Below are positions 23,379 through 32,914 of a DNA stretch of 64,000 nt, one piece after another. The translations under genes and the position numbers were made by a program. Source of the DNA: Streptomyces fumigatiscleroticus (GTDB lineage: Bacteria; Actinomycetota; Actinomycetes; Streptomycetales; Streptomycetaceae); contig NZ_BMQF01000001.1 in NCBI RefSeq assembly GCF_014647975.1, positions 496,001 to 560,000 of the forward strand. Direction: 5' to 3'. Each line of letters opens with the position of its first letter. Positions within the stretch are counted from its first letter, which is position 1. The notes under the pieces were generated by a model. It saw only the letters and a program-made list of their open reading frames with translations. It ran no database searches and was not told where the DNA came from.

Positions 23379-24892
23379 GCGGCGGCCCTCCCGGTGGCTG
23401 CGGCCATCACGGTTTCCTCGGTGGCGTCGGAGCGCGGGATCTCGGCGGTGAGCCGGCCCTCGTGCATCACCAGCACGCGGTCGGCCATGCCGAGGATCTC
23501 GGGCAGGTCGGAGGAGATCATCAGAACGGCCACGCCGTCCGCGGCCAGCTGGCTGAGCAGCCGGTGCACCTCGGCCTTGGTGCCGACGTCGATACCGCGG
23601 GTGGGCTCGTCGACGATCAGTACCTTGGGGCCGGTGGCGAGCCACTTGGCCAGCACGACCTTCTGCTGGTTGCCGCCGGACAGGGTGGCGACCGAGTCGG
23701 CGATCCGCGCGTACTTGACCTGGAGCCTGACGGCCCAGTCCAGGGAGCGGCTGCGCTCGGCGCGCCGGTCCATCAGTCCGGCCCTCACGGTCGTACGCAG
23801 CCCGCTCAGGCCGATGTTCCGCTCGATGGACATGTCCATCACCAGGCCCTGGGCGCGCCGGTCCTCGGGGACCAGGGCGAGCCCGGCGGCCATCGCGACG
23901 GACGGGGCCCCGTTGGTCAGCTTCCGCCCGTCCACCTCGACCTCGCCCGCGTCCCAGCGGTCGACGCCGAAGACGGCCCGCGCCACCTCCGTGCGCCCGG
24001 CGCCGACGAGCCCGGCCAGACCGACGATCTCGCCGCGCCGCACCTCGAAGGAGACGTCGGTGAAGACGCCCTCCCGGGTCAGCCGGCGCACGCTGAGGGC
24101 GACCTCGCCGGCCTCCACCTCCTGCTTGGGGTAGAGCTCCTCCAGGTCGCGTCCGACCATGCGGCGGACCAGGTCGTCCTCGCTCATGCCCGCCAGTGGT
24201 TCGCTGGCGATCCAGGCGCCGTCGCGCAGGGTCGTCACCCGCTGGCAGATGGCGAAGATCTCCTCCAGCCGGTGCGAGATGAACAGCACGGCGGCGCCCT
24301 GTTCGCGCAGGGTGCGCACCACGCCGAAGAGACGGGCCACCTCGCTGCCGGTGAGGGCGGCGGTCGGCTCGTCCATGATCAGCACGCGGGCGTCGAAGGA
24401 GAGGGCCTTGGCGATCTCGACGATCTGCTGGTCGGCGATGGACAGGCCGCGCGCCGGACGGTCGGGGTCGAGTTCGACACCGAGGCGCTGCATCAGCGCG
24501 GCCGTGGCCGCGTGGGTGGCCTTGTGGTCGATCCGGCCGAGGGCGCGCCGGGGCTGGCGGCCCATGAAGATGTTCTCGGCGATCGACAGGTCGGGGAAGA
24601 GGGTCGGCTCCTGGTAGATGACCGCGATACCGGCGTCGCGGGCGTCGCCGGGGCCGTGGAAGACCACGGGCTCCCCGTCGAGCAGCACCTGGCCGGCGTC
24701 GGGCCGGTGCACGCCCGCGAGCGTCTTGATCAGGGTCGACTTGCCCGCGCCGTTCTCTCCGGCGAGGGCGTGCACCTCCCCGGGCAGCAGCTCCAGGGAG
24801 ACGTCCCGCAGGGCGCGGACCGCACCGAAGGACTTGGAGATGTCCTTGAGCGCCAGGACCGGGGCCGGACCCGTGGTGGACGGGTGGGTCAT
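23375..24892 (-). CDS. rhaT: Rhamnose ABC transporter ATPase, two tandem ABC domains
   Basis: 505 residues. Domain 1 has Walker [10 protein letters not shown] near residue 45, a degenerate signature GLSIADQQ, and Walker B VLIMDEPT. Domain 2 has the usual degenerate Walker A (GLVGAGRTE), an intact signature LSGGNQQK and Walker [13 protein letters not shown]. This asymmetric fused layout is normal for RbsA/MglA-type monosaccharide importers. First gene of the five-gene operon rhaT-rhaP-rhaQ-rhaS-rhaM, read from the promoter at 24963-24992. Confidence 0.93.
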   Translation of the reverse strand: MTHPSTTGPAPVLALKDISKSFGAVRALRDVSLELLPGEVHALAGENGAGKSTLIKTLAGVHRPDAGQVLLDGEPVVFHGPGDARDAGIAVIYQEPTLFPDLSIAENIFMGRQPRRALGRIDHKATHAATAALMQRLGVELDPDRPARGLSIADQQIVEIAKALSFDARVLIMDEPTAALTGSEVARLFGVVRTLREQGAAVLFISHRLEEIFAICQRVTTLRDGAWIASEPLAGMSEDDLVRRMVGRDLEELYPKQEVEAGEVALSVRRLTREGVFTDVSFEVRRGEIVGLAGLVGAGRTEVARAVFGVDRWDAGEVEVDGRKLTNGAPSVAMAAGLALVPEDRRAQGLVMDMSIERNIGLSGLRTTVRAGLMDRRAERSRSLDWAVRLQVKYARIADSVATLSGGNQQKVVLAKWLATGPKVLIVDEPTRGIDVGTKAEVHRLLSQLAADGVAVLMISSDLPEILGMADRVLVMHEGRLTAEIPRSDATEETVMAAATGRAAA

Positions 24893-24936
24893 GAGGGCTC
24901 CTCGACGACGCCGGCGGGACGGCCCTCACGGCGTCG

Positions 24937-24948
24937 TGAAAGGTTTCA
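24937..24948. promoter_or_regulatory. LacI-type operator for the rhaT operon
   Basis: TGAAAGGTTTCA: 5-bp perfect arms TGAAA/TTTCA around GG. It lies 14 bp beyond the -10 box of the proposed rhaT promoter, in the transcript leader, a classic repression position. Confidence 0.7.
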
Positions 24949-24962
24949 ACTTGGTGACCGGG

Positions 24963-24992
24963 ACGTTAGGCATGTTGCCCATGTCACGTCAA
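24963..24992 (-). promoter_or_regulatory. Promoter of the rhaT-rhaPQS-rhaM operon
   Basis: On the minus strand TTGACG (24987-24992) and TAACGT (24963-24968) are separated by 18 bp. The -35 matches the Streptomyces housekeeping consensus in five of six positions. The operator at 24937-24948 lies just downstream. Confidence 0.6.
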
Positions 24993-25001
24993 TGGGTTCG
25001 G

Positions 25002-25018
25002 GTCGAAAATGTTTCGAC
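25002..25018. promoter_or_regulatory. Central palindrome in the divergent rhamnose control region
   Basis: GTCGAAA-ATG-TTTCGAC: 7-bp perfect arms with a 3-bp centre, roughly midway between the two operators. Its GAAA/TTTC core is shared with them, but arm sequence and spacing differ. It may be a weaker third site for the LacI repressor that helps DNA looping, or a site for another protein. Confidence 0.5.
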
Positions 25019-25066
25019 GCAGGTAGGTCACGGTCGGATCACGAGGAACAGTCCCGGTTCCGGGGG

Positions 25067-25095
25067 TTGACACCCCTCCGAGGGCCTCATAGCTT
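25067..25095 (+). promoter_or_regulatory. Promoter of rhaI and the catabolic operon
   Basis: TTGACA (25067-25072), a 17-bp spacer, then TAGCTT (25090-25095). The -35 is a full consensus match and the spacing is optimal, so this should be a strong housekeeping promoter when not repressed. Confidence 0.7.
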
Positions 25096-25100
25096 CCCCT

Positions 25101-25112
25101 TGAATCGTTTCA
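25101..25112. promoter_or_regulatory. LacI-type operator for rhaI
   Basis: TGAATCGTTTCA, one base away from the 12-bp palindrome seen at 24937. It begins five bases after the -10 box and thus covers the transcription start. Repressor bound here would block the promoter directly. Confidence 0.7.
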
Positions 25113-25169
25113 CAGTGAAGCCTCGCAGATGAGTGCAGAAGACTTCCGACCCGACGTCTAGGAGCCCAA

Positions 25170-26330
25170 GTGACCGAGCTCGCCGCGGTGAAGGCCGCTC
25201 TCAAGACCCAGGCAGTCGAAACGCCGTCGTGGGCGTACGGGAACTCGGGAACGCGGTTCAAGGTGTTCGCGCAAGCGGGCGTCCCGCGCACCCCGCAGGA
25301 GAAGCTGGACGACGCCGCCAAGGTGCACGAGTTCACCGGTGTCGCGCCGACCGTGGCGCTGCACATCCCGTGGGACAAGGTCGACGACTACGCGGCCCTG
25401 GCCAAGCACGCCGAGGAACGCGGCGTGAAGCTGGGCGCCATCAACTCCAACACCTTCCAGGACGACGACTACAAGCTGGGCAGCATCTGCCACCCGGACG
25501 CGGCCGTGCGCCGCAAGGCCGTCGACCACCTGCTGGAGTGCGTCGACATCATGGACGCCACCGGCTCGCGCGACCTCAAGCTGTGGTTCGCCGACGGGAC
25601 CAACTACCCCGGGCAGGACGACATCCGCGGCCGGCAGGACCGGCTCGCCGAGGGGCTCGCCGAGGTCTACGAGCGGCTCGGCGAGGACCAGCGGATGCTG
25701 CTGGAGTACAAGCTGTTCGAGCCGGCCTTCTACACGACGGACGTCCCGGACTGGGGCACGGCGTACGCGCACTGCCTCCGCCTCGGCCCCAAGGCGCAGG
25801 TCGTGGTCGACACCGGCCACCACGCGCCGGGCACCAACATCGAGTTCATCGTCGCCACGCTGCTCAGGGAGGGCAAGCTCGGCGGGTTCGACTTCAACTC
25901 CCGCTTCTACGCGGACGACGACCTGATGGTCGGCGCCGCCGACCCGTTCCAGCTGTTCCGGATCATGTACGAGGTGGTGCGCGGCGGCGGGTTCACGCCC
26001 GAGGTCGCCTTCATGCTCGACCAGTGCCACAACATCGAGGCGAAGATCCCGGCGATCATCCGGTCGGTGATGAACGTCCAGGAGGCCACGGCCAAGGCGC
26101 TGCTGGTGGACCGCGAGGCGCTGGCCGCCGCGCAGGCGTCGGGTGACGTGCTGGAGGCCAACGCGGTGCTGATGGACGCGTACAACACCGATGTGCGGCC
26201 GCTGCTGCGTGAGGTGCGGGAGGAGATGGGGCTGGACCCCGAGCCCCTCAAGGCGTACAAGGCCTCCGGGTGGGCGGAGAAGATCGTCGCCGAGCGGGTC
26301 GGGGGGCAGCAGGCCGGGTGGGGCGCGTAG
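25170..26330 (+). CDS. rhaI: L-rhamnose isomerase (xylose-isomerase-like TIM barrel)
   Basis: 386 residues. Of the RhaI type found in Pseudomonas and actinomycetes, not the E. coli RhaA type. Family landmarks are [31 protein letters not shown] near residue 130, the metal-site segments [12 protein letters not shown] and [13 protein letters not shown] near 210, and [12 protein letters not shown] near 245. It converts L-rhamnose to L-rhamnulose with divalent metal. GTG at 25170 follows CTAGGAG. The aldolase/dehydrogenase gene follows after 145 bp. Confidence 0.94.
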   Translation: MTELAAVKAALKTQAVETPSWAYGNSGTRFKVFAQAGVPRTPQEKLDDAAKVHEFTGVAPTVALHIPWDKVDDYAALAKHAEERGVKLGAINSNTFQDDDYKLGSICHPDAAVRRKAVDHLLECVDIMDATGSRDLKLWFADGTNYPGQDDIRGRQDRLAEGLAEVYERLGEDQRMLLEYKLFEPAFYTTDVPDWGTAYAHCLRLGPKAQVVVDTGHHAPGTNIEFIVATLLREGKLGGFDFNSRFYADDDLMVGAADPFQLFRIMYEVVRGGGFTPEVAFMLDQCHNIEAKIPAIIRSVMNVQEATAKALLVDREALAAAQASGDVLEANAVLMDAYNTDVRPLLREVREEMGLDPEPLKAYKASGWAEKIVAERVGGQQAGWGA

Positions 26331-26475
26331 GCGTCCGCCGGGTTCCGTCCCGTCGGTGACTGCGGGCCGGTCGTGGCCGGGCGCGCCCGCGCGGCGGAGC
26401 CGCACATCAGCACAGCCCCGCGCCCCTTCCGGGGCGCTCGTACTCACCCTTTCTTCGAACAAGGACTGGAAGTTC

Positions 26476-28515
26476 ATGGCATCCCATCCCGCGGCCGACG
26501 CGCTCCTGAACCGTTCGCACCGGCTCGGTTCCGATCCTCGTAACACCAACTACGCCGGCGGGAACGCCTCCGCCAAGGGCACCGCGACCGACCCCGTCAC
26601 CGGTGGTGACGTGGAGCTGATGTGGGTCAAGGGCTCGGGCGGCGACCTGGGCACGCTGACCGAGGCCGGGCTCGCCGTGCTGCGGCTGGACCGGATGCGG
26701 GCCCTGGCCGGCGTCTACCCCGGCGTCGAGCGCGAGGACGAGATGGTCGCCGCGTTCGACTACTGTCTGCACGGCAAGGGCGGCGCCGCCCCCTCCATCG
26801 ACACCGCGATGCACGGTCTGGTCGAGGCCGCGCACGTCGACCATCTCCACCCCGACTCCGGCATCGCGCTGGCCTGCGCGGCCGACGGCGAGAAGCTGAC
26901 CGCCGAGTGCTTCGGCGACACCGTGGTGTGGGTGCCGTGGCGGCGGCCCGGCTTCCAGCTGGGGCTGGACATCGCCGCCGTCAGGAAGGCCAACCCGCAG
27001 GCCATCGGCTGCATCCTCGGCGGCCACGGCATCACCGCCTGGGGCGACACCTCCGAGGAGTGCGAGCGCAACTCGCTGCACATCATCCGCACCGCGGAGA
27101 AGTTCCTTCGGGAGAGGGGCGAGGCGGAGCCGTTCGGGCCGGTGCTCGAGGGGTACGAGGCGCTGCCCGAGGCCGAGCGCCGGGAGCGGGCCGCCGCGCT
27201 CGCGCCGTACGTCCGTGCCATCGCCTCGCAGGACAGGCCGCAGGTCGGCCACTTCACCGACACGGACGTGGTGCTGGACTTCCTGGCCCGCGCCGAGCAC
27301 CCGCGGCTCGCCGCGCTCGGCACCTCCTGCCCCGACCACTTCCTGCGCACCAAGGTCCGTCCGCTCGTCCTGGACCTGCCGGCGAACGCTCCGCTGGACG
27401 AGGCGATCTCGCGGCTGAAGGAGCTGCACGCCGAGTACCGCGAGGAGTACGCCGCCTACTACCAGCGGCACGCCGAGCCCGGCTCCCCCGCGATGCGCGG
27501 CGCCGACCCGGCGATCGTGCTGGTGCCGGGCGTCGGCATGTTCTCCTTCGGCAAGGACAAGCAGACCGCGCGGGTGGCGGGCGAGTTCTACGTCAACGCG
27601 ATCAACGTGATGCGCGGCGCGGAGGCGGTCTCGGCGTACGCGCCGATCGAGGAGTCGGAGAAGTTCCGCATCGAGTACTGGGCGCTGGAGGAGGCCAAGC
27701 TCCAGCGGATGCCGAGGCCCAAGCCGCTGGCGACCCGGGTGGCGCTGGTGACCGGCGCGGGCAGCGGCATCGGGAAGGCGATCGCGCAGCGGCTGGTCGC
27801 CGAGGGGGCGTGTGTCGTCGTCGCCGACCTGAACGCGGAGAACGCCGCCGCCGTCGCCGAGGAGCTCGGCGGGTCCGACAAGGCGGTCGCGGTGACCGTG
27901 GACGTCACCTCCGAGGAGCAGATCGCCGAGGCCTTCAAGGCGGCGGTCCTCGCCTTCGGCGGCGTCGACCTGGTGGTCAACAACGCGGGCATCTCCATCT
28001 CCAAGCCGCTGCTGGAGACCTCCGCCAAGGACTGGGACCTCCAGCACGACATCATGGCCCGCGGTTCCTTCCTGGTCTCCCGCGAGGCGGCCCGGGTGAT
28101 GATCGCGCAGCAGCTGGGCGGCGACATCGTCTACATCGCCTCCAAGAACGCCGTCTTCGCCGGCCCGAACAACATCGCCTACTCCGCGACCAAGGCCGAC
28201 CAGGCCCACCAGGTGCGGCTGCTCGCCGCCGAGCTGGGCGAGCACGGCATCCGCGTCAACGGCGTCAACCCCGACGGCGTGGTGCGCGGTTCGGGCATCT
28301 TCGCGGGCGGCTGGGGCGCGCAGCGCGCGGCCGTGTACGGGGTGCCGGAGGAGAAGCTGGGCGAGTTCTACGCGCAGCGCACCCTGCTCAAGCGCGAGGT
28401 GCTGCCGGAGCATGTCGCGAACGCCGTGTTCGCGCTGACCGGCGGCGATCTGACCCACACCACCGGACTGCACGTCCCCGTCGACGCCGGCGTCGCCGCC
28501 GCGTTCCTGCGGTGA
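26476..28515 (+). CDS. Bifunctional rhamnulose-1-phosphate aldolase / lactaldehyde dehydrogenase
   Basis: 679 residues. The N-terminal half is a class II aldolase domain: zinc-site histidines in HVDHLHPDSG near residue 118 and GGHGITAWG near 182. The C-terminal half is an SDR, with TGAGSGIGKA near residue 427, NNAG near 500 and YSATK near 569. The fusion cleaves L-rhamnulose-1-phosphate into dihydroxyacetone phosphate and L-lactaldehyde and then oxidises the aldehyde to L-lactate. ATG at 26476 with AAGGA upstream. Its stop overlaps the GTG of the kinase gene. The kinase step precedes it metabolically although its gene comes after. Confidence 0.93.
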   Translation: MASHPAADALLNRSHRLGSDPRNTNYAGGNASAKGTATDPVTGGDVELMWVKGSGGDLGTLTEAGLAVLRLDRMRALAGVYPGVEREDEMVAAFDYCLHGKGGAAPSIDTAMHGLVEAAHVDHLHPDSGIALACAADGEKLTAECFGDTVVWVPWRRPGFQLGLDIAAVRKANPQAIGCILGGHGITAWGDTSEECERNSLHIIRTAEKFLRERGEAEPFGPVLEGYEALPEAERRERAAALAPYVRAIASQDRPQVGHFTDTDVVLDFLARAEHPRLAALGTSCPDHFLRTKVRPLVLDLPANAPLDEAISRLKELHAEYREEYAAYYQRHAEPGSPAMRGADPAIVLVPGVGMFSFGKDKQTARVAGEFYVNAINVMRGAEAVSAYAPIEESEKFRIEYWALEEAKLQRMPRPKPLATRVALVTGAGSGIGKAIAQRLVAEGACVVVADLNAENAAAVAEELGGSDKAVAVTVDVTSEEQIAEAFKAAVLAFGGVDLVVNNAGISISKPLLETSAKDWDLQHDIMARGSFLVSREAARVMIAQQLGGDIVYIASKNAVFAGPNNIAYSATKADQAHQVRLLAAELGEHGIRVNGVNPDGVVRGSGIFAGGWGAQRAAVYGVPEEKLGEFYAQRTLLKREVLPEHVANAVFALTGGDLTHTTGLHVPVDAGVAAAFLR

Positions 28516-29957
28516 CGGGCGTGAAGTCGTACGCCGCGGTCGACCTCGGCGCGTCCAGCGGACGCGTCATGGTCGGCCGCGTCGGCCCCGACTCCCTGGA
28601 GCTGACCGAGGCGCACCGCTTCCCCAACCGTCCGGTGCGGGTGCCGGAGGGGCTGCGCTGGGACATCCTCGGGCTGTACGCCGGTGTGCTGGACGGGCTG
28701 CGCGCGGCCGGCCGGGTCGACTCCGTCGGCATCGACAGCTGGGCCGTGGACTACGGGCTGCTGGACGCGGACGGGGCGCTGCTCGGCAACCCCGTGCACT
28801 ACCGCGACGCCCGCACCGAGGGCATCGCGGAGAAGGTGTGGGCCACGGTGCCCGCCGAGGAGCTCTACGCGGCGACCGGGCTCCAGTACGCGCCGTTCAA
28901 CACGCTGTACCAGCTGACCGCCGCCCGTGACACGGCCCAACTGGCGCGGGCGCGGCGGCTGTTGCTCGTCCCGGACCTGCTGACGTACTGGCTGACCGGT
29001 GAGCAGGGCACGGAGCTGACCAACGCCTCCACCACCCAGCTGATCGACCCGCGCACCCGCACGTGGGCGCACGGCGTCGCGGACCGGCTCGGCATCGACC
29101 TGTCGCTGTTCGCGCCGCTGCGCCGGCCCGGCGACCCGGCGGGCCTGCTGCGGCCCGAGGTGCTGGAGGAGACCGGGCTGACCGGTCCGGTGCCGGTGAC
29201 GGCGGTCGGCTCGCACGACACCGCCTCGGCGGTGGCCGCCGTGCCCGCGGCGGGCGAGCGGTTCGCCTACATCTGCACCGGCACCTGGTCCCTGGCCGGT
29301 CTGGAGCTGCACGCTCCGGTGCTGACCGAGGAGAGCCGCACCGCCAACTTCACCAACGAGCTGGGGCTGGACGGCACGGTCCGCTATCTGCGCAACATCA
29401 TGGGCCTGTGGCTGCTCCAGGAGTGCCTGCGGGCCTGGGGCGACCCGGACCTCGCCGCGCTGCTGCTCCAGGCGGGGCGGGTGCCGGCGCTGCGGTCGGT
29501 GGTGGACGCCGGGGACGCGGCGTTCCTCGCGCCGGGCCGGATGCCGGAGCGGATCGCCGACGCCTGCCGTGCCTCGGGGCAGCCGGTGCCACAGACGCCC
29601 GCCGAGGTCACCCGCTGCATCCTGGACTCGCTGGCGCTGGCCCACCGCAGGGCCGTGGCGGACGCCCGGCGCCTCGCCGGCCACCCGGTGGACGTGGTGC
29701 ACGTCGTCGGCGGCGGCACCCGCAACGCGCTGCTGTGCCAGCTGACCGCCGACGCCTGCGGGCTGCCGGTGGTGGCGGGCCCGACGGAGGCCGCCGCGCT
29801 GGGCAACGTGCTGGTGCAGGCCCGCGCCCACGGGCTCGTCGGCGACCTGGCCGGGATGCGGCAGCTGCTCGCCCGTACCCAGCCGCTGACCCGGTACGAG
29901 CCGCGGGGCGACCCGGCGCGGTGGCGCGAGGCGGAGAGCCGGCTCGCCACGCGGTGA
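28512..29957 (+). CDS. rhaB: Rhamnulokinase (FGGY family)
   Basis: 481 residues. ATP/sugar-kinase landmarks are DLGASSGRVMVG near residue 10, SWAVDYGLLD near 80, GSHDTASAVAAVP near 235, GTWSLAGLE near 255 and the C-terminal VGGGTRNALLCQLTAD near 400. It phosphorylates L-rhamnulose at C1. GTG at 28512 overlaps the TGA of the aldolase gene (GTGA), indicating coupled translation. 70 bp separate it from lutA. Confidence 0.94.
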   Translation: MTGVKSYAAVDLGASSGRVMVGRVGPDSLELTEAHRFPNRPVRVPEGLRWDILGLYAGVLDGLRAAGRVDSVGIDSWAVDYGLLDADGALLGNPVHYRDARTEGIAEKVWATVPAEELYAATGLQYAPFNTLYQLTAARDTAQLARARRLLLVPDLLTYWLTGEQGTELTNASTTQLIDPRTRTWAHGVADRLGIDLSLFAPLRRPGDPAGLLRPEVLEETGLTGPVPVTAVGSHDTASAVAAVPAAGERFAYICTGTWSLAGLELHAPVLTEESRTANFTNELGLDGTVRYLRNIMGLWLLQECLRAWGDPDLAALLLQAGRVPALRSVVDAGDAAFLAPGRMPERIADACRASGQPVPQTPAEVTRCILDSLALAHRRAVADARRLAGHPVDVVHVVGGGTRNALLCQLTADACGLPVVAGPTEAAALGNVLVQARAHGLVGDLAGMRQLLARTQPLTRYEPRGDPARWREAESRLATR

Positions 29958-30027
29958 GGGGACTCCCCCGCGTCCCGTCCCCGCACTAACCTGCACTTCA
30001 TCCGATGATCGATCACAAGGAGCCGCG

Positions 30028-30783
30028 ATGCGTGTCGCTCTGTTCCTGACCTGTGTCAACGACACGCTCTATCCGGACACCGGACGCGCGGTGGTCAGAC
30101 TGCTGAACCGGCTGGGCGTCGAGGTCGACTTCCCGATGGCCCAGACCTGCTGCGGCCAGGCGCACTACAACACCGGTTACCGGCACGAGGCGGAGCCGCT
30201 GGCGCGGCACTTCTCCGAGGTGTTCCGGGACTACGAGGCGATCGTGACGCCGTCCGGGTCCTGCGGGGCGATGGTGCGGGAGCTGTATCCGCGGATGGGC
30301 GAGCGGGCGCGGGCCGAGGGGCGCGGGAACACCCTCGCGGCCACGCTGGCGCCCGTGGTGCCCAAGACCTACGAGCTGACGGAGTTCCTGGTGGACGTGC
30401 TGGGGGTGACGGACGTCGGGGCCTACTACCCGCACACGGTGACGTACCACCCGACCTGTCACGGGCTGCGCGGGCTGGGGCTCGGCGACCGGCCCCGGAG
30501 GCTGTTGCGGGCCGTGAAGGGCCTTGAGCTGGTGGAGCTGCCGGGGGCCGAGGAGTGCTGCGGGTTCGGCGGCACCTTCGCGCTGAAGAACTCCGACGTG
30601 TCGGCGGCGATGGGCGCGGACAAGGTGCGCAACGCCGCCGCCACGGGCGCCGAGGTGCTGTGCGCGGCCGACAACTCCTGTCTGATGCACATCGGCGGGA
30701 CGATGACCCGGCTGCGGACCGGCATGCGGCCGGTGCACATCGCGGAGATCCTGGCGAGCACGGAGGAGGAGCCGGCGGCATGA
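30028..30783 (+). CDS. lutA: L-lactate oxidation protein LutA, CCG-domain Fe-S protein
   Basis: 251 residues with two cysteine-rich CCG motifs, TCCGQAHYNTG near residue 40 and ECCGFGGTF near 182, as in LutA/LldE and glycolate-oxidase/heterodisulfide-reductase-like subunits. It works with LutB and LutC to oxidise L-lactate to pyruvate. Placed here it can consume the L-lactate produced by the rhamnose aldolase/dehydrogenase. AAGGAG lies seven bases before the ATG. Its end overlaps lutB by four bases (ATGA). Confidence 0.93.
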   Translation: MRVALFLTCVNDTLYPDTGRAVVRLLNRLGVEVDFPMAQTCCGQAHYNTGYRHEAEPLARHFSEVFRDYEAIVTPSGSCGAMVRELYPRMGERARAEGRGNTLAATLAPVVPKTYELTEFLVDVLGVTDVGAYYPHTVTYHPTCHGLRGLGLGDRPRRLLRAVKGLELVELPGAEECCGFGGTFALKNSDVSAAMGADKVRNAAATGAEVLCAADNSCLMHIGGTMTRLRTGMRPVHIAEILASTEEEPAA

Positions 30784-32264
30784 GCGGAACCTTCGTCGGC
30801 ATGCCGGCCTTCCCCAGGGCCGCGCACGACGCCGTACGCGACACGACCCTGCGCGGCAATCTGCGCCACGCCACGCACACCATCCGCGCCAAGCGCGCCA
30901 AGGCGGTCGCCGAGGTGTCGGACTGGGCCGAGCTGCGCGAGGCGGGCAAGCGGATCAAGGACCACACGCTGCGCCATCTCGACCGGTATCTGGAGCAGCT
31001 GGAGGAGTCGGTCACGGCGGCCGGCGGCACCGTGCACTGGGCCGCCGACGCGGAGGAGGCCAACCGGATCGTGGCGGACCTGGTGAAGGCGACCGGCGAG
31101 ACCGAGGTCGTCAAGGTCAAGTCCATGGCCACCCAGGAGATCGGGCTGAACGAGGCGCTGGAGGCCGAGGGCATCCGCGCCTACGAGACCGATCTCGCCG
31201 AGCTGATCGTGCAGCTGGGCAAGGACCGGCCCTCGCACATCCTGGTCCCGGCGATCCACCGCAACCGCGGCGAGATCCGCGACATCTTCACCCGCGAGAT
31301 GAGCGAGTGGGGCCGCCCCGCCCCGGACGGCCTGACCGACACGCCCGCCGAACTCGCCGAGGCCGCGCGGCTGCACCTGCGGGAGAAGTTCCTGCGCGCC
31401 AAGGTCGGCATCTCCGGCGCCAACTTCATGGTCGCCGAGACCGGCACGCTGGTGGTGGTGGAGTCCGAGGGCAACGGGCGGATGTGCCTGACCCTGCCCG
31501 AGACGCTGATCTCGGTCGTCGGGATCGAGAAGATCGTGCCCACCTGGCAGGACCTGGAGGTGTTCCTCCAGACCCTGCCCCGCTCCTCGACCGCCGAGCG
31601 CATGAACCCGTACACGTCCACCTGGACGGGCACCACGGACGGGGACGGCCCGGCCGCCTTCCACCTGGTGCTGCTGGACAACGGCCGCACCGACACCCTC
31701 GCCGACGAGGTCGGCCGCCAGGCCCTGCGCTGCATCCGCTGCTCGGCCTGTCTGAACGTGTGCCCGGTGTACGAGCGGGCCGGCGGCCACGCCTACGGCT
31801 CGGTCTACCCGGGTCCGATCGGCGCCATCCTCAGCCCCCAGCTGCGTGGCACGGGGAGCGAGATCGACGCCTCGCTGCCGTACGCGTCGTCGCTGTGCGG
31901 CGCCTGCTACGAGGTGTGCCCGGTCGCCATCGACATCCCCGAGGTGCTGGTGCATCTGCGGGAGCGGGTCGTGCAGGGCGGGCCGGCGACCCGGGAGGGC
32001 AACAAGGTCGTGCTCAAGCCCGCCAAGGGGCATGCCGCGGAACGGGCGGCGATGCGGGCGGCCCAGTGGGCCTTCACACGTCCCGGTGTGCTGCGCACCG
32101 GGCAGCGGCTGGCGTCGCGCACCCGCCGGCTGCATCCGCGGACCCTGCCGGGCCCCGGCAGGGCGTGGAGCGGCACCCGGGACCTGCCCGCCGTACCCGC
32201 GGAGCCGTTCCGCGACTGGTGGCAGCGGACGCACGGCACAGGAGAGGACGGCGGCGCGAAGTGA
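30780..32264 (+). CDS. lutB: L-lactate oxidation protein LutB, LUD domain plus ferredoxin-type Fe-S domain
   Basis: 494 residues. A LUD domain spans about residues 60-300 (VKVKSMATQEIGLNEAL; GISGANFMVAETGTLV). A ferredoxin-like part follows, with CIRCSACLNVCPV near residue 317 and CGACYEVCPV near 376, each suited to a [4Fe-4S] cluster. Both overlaps (ATGA with lutA, GTGA with lutC) show a coupled operon. It is the electron-transfer subunit of the lactate-oxidising complex. Confidence 0.93.
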   Translation: MSGTFVGMPAFPRAAHDAVRDTTLRGNLRHATHTIRAKRAKAVAEVSDWAELREAGKRIKDHTLRHLDRYLEQLEESVTAAGGTVHWAADAEEANRIVADLVKATGETEVVKVKSMATQEIGLNEALEAEGIRAYETDLAELIVQLGKDRPSHILVPAIHRNRGEIRDIFTREMSEWGRPAPDGLTDTPAELAEAARLHLREKFLRAKVGISGANFMVAETGTLVVVESEGNGRMCLTLPETLISVVGIEKIVPTWQDLEVFLQTLPRSSTAERMNPYTSTWTGTTDGDGPAAFHLVLLDNGRTDTLADEVGRQALRCIRCSACLNVCPVYERAGGHAYGSVYPGPIGAILSPQLRGTGSEIDASLPYASSLCGACYEVCPVAIDIPEVLVHLRERVVQGGPATREGNKVVLKPAKGHAAERAAMRAAQWAFTRPGVLRTGQRLASRTRRLHPRTLPGPGRAWSGTRDLPAVPAEPFRDWWQRTHGTGEDGGAK

Positions 32265-32914
32265 GCAGCAGGGAACGGATCCTGGGCCGGGTGCGGCGCG
32301 CCCTGGCGGACGCGGAACGGGACGAGGGGCCCTACGAGCGGGCCGTGGAGCGCGGCTATCTGCGCGAGCACGGCGGGCGGAGCACCGCCGCGACGGTGGA
32401 ACTGCTGGCCGAGAACCTCGCGGACTACCGGGCGGTCGTGCACCGCTGCACGGCCGGTGAACTCCCGGCGGTGATCGCCGGGCTGCTCGCCGCGCGGGGG
32501 GCGAGGACGGTGCTGGTGCCGCCGGGCCTTCCGGACCGGTGGCTCGCGGTGGCGGAGGCCGAGCGGGTCCCGGACCGGTCCGAAAGCACCCCGCACGAGC
32601 TGGACCGGGTGGACAGCGTCGTCACGGCGTGCGCGGTGGCCGTCGCCGAGACCGGCACGATCGTGCTGGACGGCGGCCCGGACCAGGGCCGCCGCCGCAT
32701 CACCCTGGTGCCCGACCACCACGTCTGCGTGGTCCGGGTCCCCGGGCAGGTCGTCTCCTCCGTCCCGCAGGCCCTGGAGCGGCTCGACCCGCTCCGCCCG
32801 CTGACCTGGATCTCGGGGCCGTCGGCGACCAGCGACATCGAGCTGGACCGGGTCGAGGGGGTGCACGGTCCGCGCACCCTGGAGGTGGTGCTGGTGAGCG
32901 GCGGGGACCAGTAA
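32261..32914 (+). CDS. lutC: L-lactate oxidation protein LutC, LUD domain
   Basis: 217 residues, a single LUD domain: VTACAVAVAETGTIVLDG near residue 125 and RRITLVPDHHVCVVR near 145. Third component of the LutABC lactate utilisation complex. GTG at 32261 overlaps the lutB stop. Last gene of the rhamnose-lactate run; the following 507 bp hold no intact gene. Confidence 0.92.
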   Translation: MSSRERILGRVRRALADAERDEGPYERAVERGYLREHGGRSTAATVELLAENLADYRAVVHRCTAGELPAVIAGLLAARGARTVLVPPGLPDRWLAVAEAERVPDRSESTPHELDRVDSVVTACAVAVAETGTIVLDGGPDQGRRRITLVPDHHVCVVRVPGQVVSSVPQALERLDPLRPLTWISGPSATSDIELDRVEGVHGPRTLEVVLVSGGDQ

